Positions 61,736 through 64,000 of a stretch of DNA of 64,000 nucleotides are shown here, piece after piece; position 1 is the first letter of the stretch, and each line of letters opens with the position of its first letter. Under the pieces are notes generated by a model that saw only the letters and a list, made by a program, of their open reading frames with translations, was not told the origin of the DNA and ran no database searches. Position numbers and translations under genes: made by a program. The stretch is from the NCBI RefSeq assembly GCF_000321225.1, contig NW_004450287.1:3259022-3323021 (forward strand). Direction: 5' to 3'. This DNA is from Odobenus rosmarus divergens. Taxonomy: Eukaryota; Chordata; Mammalia; Carnivora; Odobenidae.

Positions 61736-62110
61736 AGATTTTTTTTTTTCTGTTTGCAAGCAACAGCAATCCAACCTCAGTTTAAGTGAAAGACAGATTT
61801 GGGCTCATGAAATCAATGTTGCTGGGAGCAAATTGTTCCAGGCATGTAGTATTAGCAGTATGATTTGTCTCAGATTTAAATCTTTGCTTTTTTTAATGCA
61901 TGCTGGTTTCACTTTTTTTCTTTTCTTTTTTTTTTGTGGGGGGGAGGTTCATCTTTTCAATAGCTGACTGACTAGCTTTTTGTATACATTGGGATTGATA
62001 ACCATCAACAGCTCCTGGATTACATCTCCAGTTACACCACTTGACATGAAAGTGCCCTCCAGCTTGATCAGATCTAGCTTGGATACACATCTGCTAGTCT
62101 GGAATAAACC
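61736..62110 (-). repeat. Unassigned repeat-like segment with antisense A-tail
   Basis: 61740-61900 (GTTTGCAAGCAACAGCAATC ...) resembles a dispersed mammalian repeat I cannot name. At 61912-61935 a T/C run could be the complement of an A-tail ending a retrocopied RNA read from about 62110 downwards. A 65-codon minus frame (61893-62090) covers it with no recognisable product and no AATAAA. Confidence 0.2.
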
Positions 62111-63183
62111 CTAAAGATTAAGGCGATTGGTATTATGAATAGTCCAATTTAGGTAACACATCCATGATTTTTTTCCAAGTAGGAAAAGCAATCTTGATTG
62201 GAAGCTCTCAGTAAACATTCCATGTTTGGAAATAGAGTAGAGTAGTTTCATATTAAGAGGAGGAGGGATTGTTTTTATCAGAAAGCAGAAGGAAAGAGCA
62301 AATACATAAAGTTTTAAAAAATGATATAACTTCGTTAAAATGCAAGGCTGCCATTCACAAACAGTTCATATCTGTGGGTAACTAGTAATTTATTTCTGTA
62401 TCTTCAAAGTGAAATGTGTCAGGACTCACTAGAGACAATGTTTTTTAATAGGTGCTGAATTTCATTATTTAGGGTCATACTCTTCAATTTGCAAATATTA
62501 CTAATGTGGACAAAGCAAACTATGGTGGAAAATAAAGTGGGATGGGGTAAGGATTGACTTGAGATCCTTTTCAACTTTCATATGCATAGTCTAATTTTGA
62601 ATGTTTAGTTTTTGTTTTTGTTTCCTCATTTCATTTTGGGGTGAGAGGTATTGATTGAACAAAACATCTTCTTCTATATGCTCACCAAAATTCAGCTTCT
62701 AATGCTCATTTAGTGAGTGAGCAGTCCCCTTTCCCCCAAGGAAATTGTTTACTAGCTTTGACCTACACTAGCCAATATCAAAATACAGTTAGCCTTTCAA
62801 ACACCTTTATTTTCTTTGTACGTGTCCTCCCCTATGATATTTGTGACAGTGACCAGTTACATACTTACTTTATCTTGATTTAATCTTCAATCCAGCTGAT
62901 AATGAACTTTATCAACCAATATGTTTAAATGAGTGACTGAAACCTTGGACAAACAGTCCAGTGGGTGGCAATCACTTGGACTAAAAGCTTCAAATTAATA
63001 AGGAAATAGGCTTTAAAAAAGAAATTTGAAAGTCTCCAAGTGGGAGAGAGAAGATTTTTGGTATCATAGGTATCTGCCCACATTTAAAAAAATGTGCACG
63101 TGCATGCATACACACAACACACACACACACTTTGGAGGTCAGAATAGTTATGTGAAAAATTCAAAATGCTTTGCCACATCTAA
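62111..63183. other. Unique DNA, short CA run at 63111-63131
   Basis: Nothing recognised apart from a short CA microsatellite. Confidence 0.5.
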
Positions 63184-63196
63184 AATGATGCATTCT

Positions 63197-63385
63197 GGGG
63201 TTCTGGGGGGCTCAGTTGGCAATTGGTGAATGTCTGCCTTCAGCCCAGGCCATGGTCCCGTGGTCCTGGGCTAAGCCCAGGGCTTCTGGCTCCCTGGGTC
63301 TGCCTCCCCCACTCCCTGGGCTCCTCCCCCTGCTCACTGGCTCTCTCTCTCTTTCTCAAATAAATAAAATCTTTAAAAGCAAATA
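63197..63385 (+). mobile_element. CAN-SINE, plus strand, diverged
   Basis: Degraded head GGGTTCTGGGGGGCTCAGTT, then AATGTCTGCCTTCAGCCCAG, CT run and AAATAAATAAAATCTTT tail. Exact 13-bp TSD AATGATGCATTCT at 63184-63196 and 63386-63398 confirms the insertion despite the mutated head. Confidence 0.96.
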
Positions 63386-63398
63386 AATGATGCATTCT

Positions 63399-63639
63399 TT
63401 TTTGGTTATATCCCTTTTTTGTGAATCATAATTTGTTATATCTTACATGTTTTTCCTTTAAAGATACGCAGTTTGAGGTGGTTCACTTTCATTTTCAGCA
63501 ACCACTAAAATGCCTCAGAGGAGGGAGGTACAGAGGGGCATGTTACCAATGTAGGGAACTCATTTTCTTTGTTAGAAACTATTATGATGCCTTATTAAAA
63601 GGGAAAGTTGTTGGGAATTATTGAAATATATTCAATATA
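63399..63639. other. Unique DNA, no gene seen
   Basis: The frame at 63421-63624 has no family resemblance. Confidence 0.4.
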
Positions 63640-63960
63640 TATTTTATTGATGTATAACATAGAGAAAATTGAACAAATAATAATTGTGCAGTTTATTCAC
63701 AAAATGATCACATGCGTATATTACCAGTATTCCAGAAGTCCTCTTGTGCCCAATCCCTGCTAATATCTTTATTGTCCTCCCTTAACGGGAAGAACTATTG
63801 ATTTCTAGAACATAATTTGCTTTTTTTGGTACTTCAAACATATGGAATCAAAGTATGAATTATTTTGAGTCTGGTTTATTCACGTTTTGAGATACATTTA
63901 TGTCATGTGATGCCGTAGTAAATTGTTAAATTGCTGCATAATATTTCATTATACTATATA
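63640..63960 (-). mobile_element. Ancient L1M relic, antisense
   Basis: TTTTATTGATGTATAACATA, GTGCAGTTTATTCACAAAAT, CATATGGAATCAAAGTATGA, CTGCATAATATTTCATTATA follow the complement of a common old L1 3' region. Continues to or beyond the window edge. Confidence 0.65.
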
Positions 63961-64000
63961 TGTGTATATATAGTTATAGTTATTTATATATTATTTCAAC

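Noticed and set aside
61893..62090. 65-codon minus frame ending in Lys/Glu-rich text
   Set aside because: Its end is the translation of a T/C run; no family recognised, kept only as a weak retro-fragment.

Overview
This window is vertebrate nuclear DNA from a carnivoran mammal, AT-rich and gene-poor. It looks intergenic or deep-intronic. The diagnostic evidence is 24 copies (11 plus, 13 minus) of the carnivore-specific, tRNA-Lys-derived CAN-SINE (SINEC). They are recognised by the A/B-box head (CGCCTGGGTGGCTCAG), the CT-rich middle and the AATAAAATCTTT-A(n) tail, and almost all are bracketed by target-site duplications (TSDs). The head variants (CAGTCGTTAAGCGTCTGC and CAGTTGGTTAAGCGACTGC) and the absence of both the dog-type SINEC_Cf head and the mustelid-type GTGGGTTAAAGCC variant suggest a bear- or seal-like arctoid. 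That finer placement is inference from memory of these families.

Layout. 1-2.8 kb: unique DNA, a 144-bp polypurine tract and an L2 relic. 2.8-7.1 kb: a long ancient antisense L1M copy split by a SINE. 7.1-21.3 kb: mostly unique DNA with MIR, L2 and L1M relics, two SINEs, and a MaLR-type LTR at 17.3 kb. 21.3-25.5 kb: the one recognisable gene-derived sequence, a full-length processed RPL10A pseudogene, followed by a SINE cluster with a nested insertion and a SINE/L1 chimera. 25.6-25.9 kb: a MER2-like DNA transposon. 27.3-29.7 kb: a carnivoran L1 insertion with a 5' inversion and a 310-bp assembly gap. 31-36.3 kb: more SINEs (one nested pair), an old L1M copy and a short L1 tail. 36.3-43.7 kb: unique DNA with scattered SINEs. 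43.7-44.5 kb: a local CpG-rich block with a CCAAT box and a GT splice-donor-like site, followed by a possible antisense retrocopy and a G-quadruplex-type run. This is the best candidate for an unannotated promoter or noncoding first exon. 44.5-55.9 kb: MIR/L2 relics, microsatellites, and a SINE cluster including two insertions at the same site. 55.9-64 kb: a second LTR of the same family, a young L1 tail, then about 6.7 kb of unique DNA, a last SINE and an antisense L1M relic.

No intact protein-coding gene, rRNA, tRNA, CRISPR array or prokaryote-type system is supported. The long open frames are pieces of L1, SINE, the pseudogene, low-complexity DNA or the N gap. No undescribed biological system was found. 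What is informative is the insertion mechanics: twin priming, template switching, nested and same-site integration. All repeat family names come from remembered consensus patterns, not a database search.
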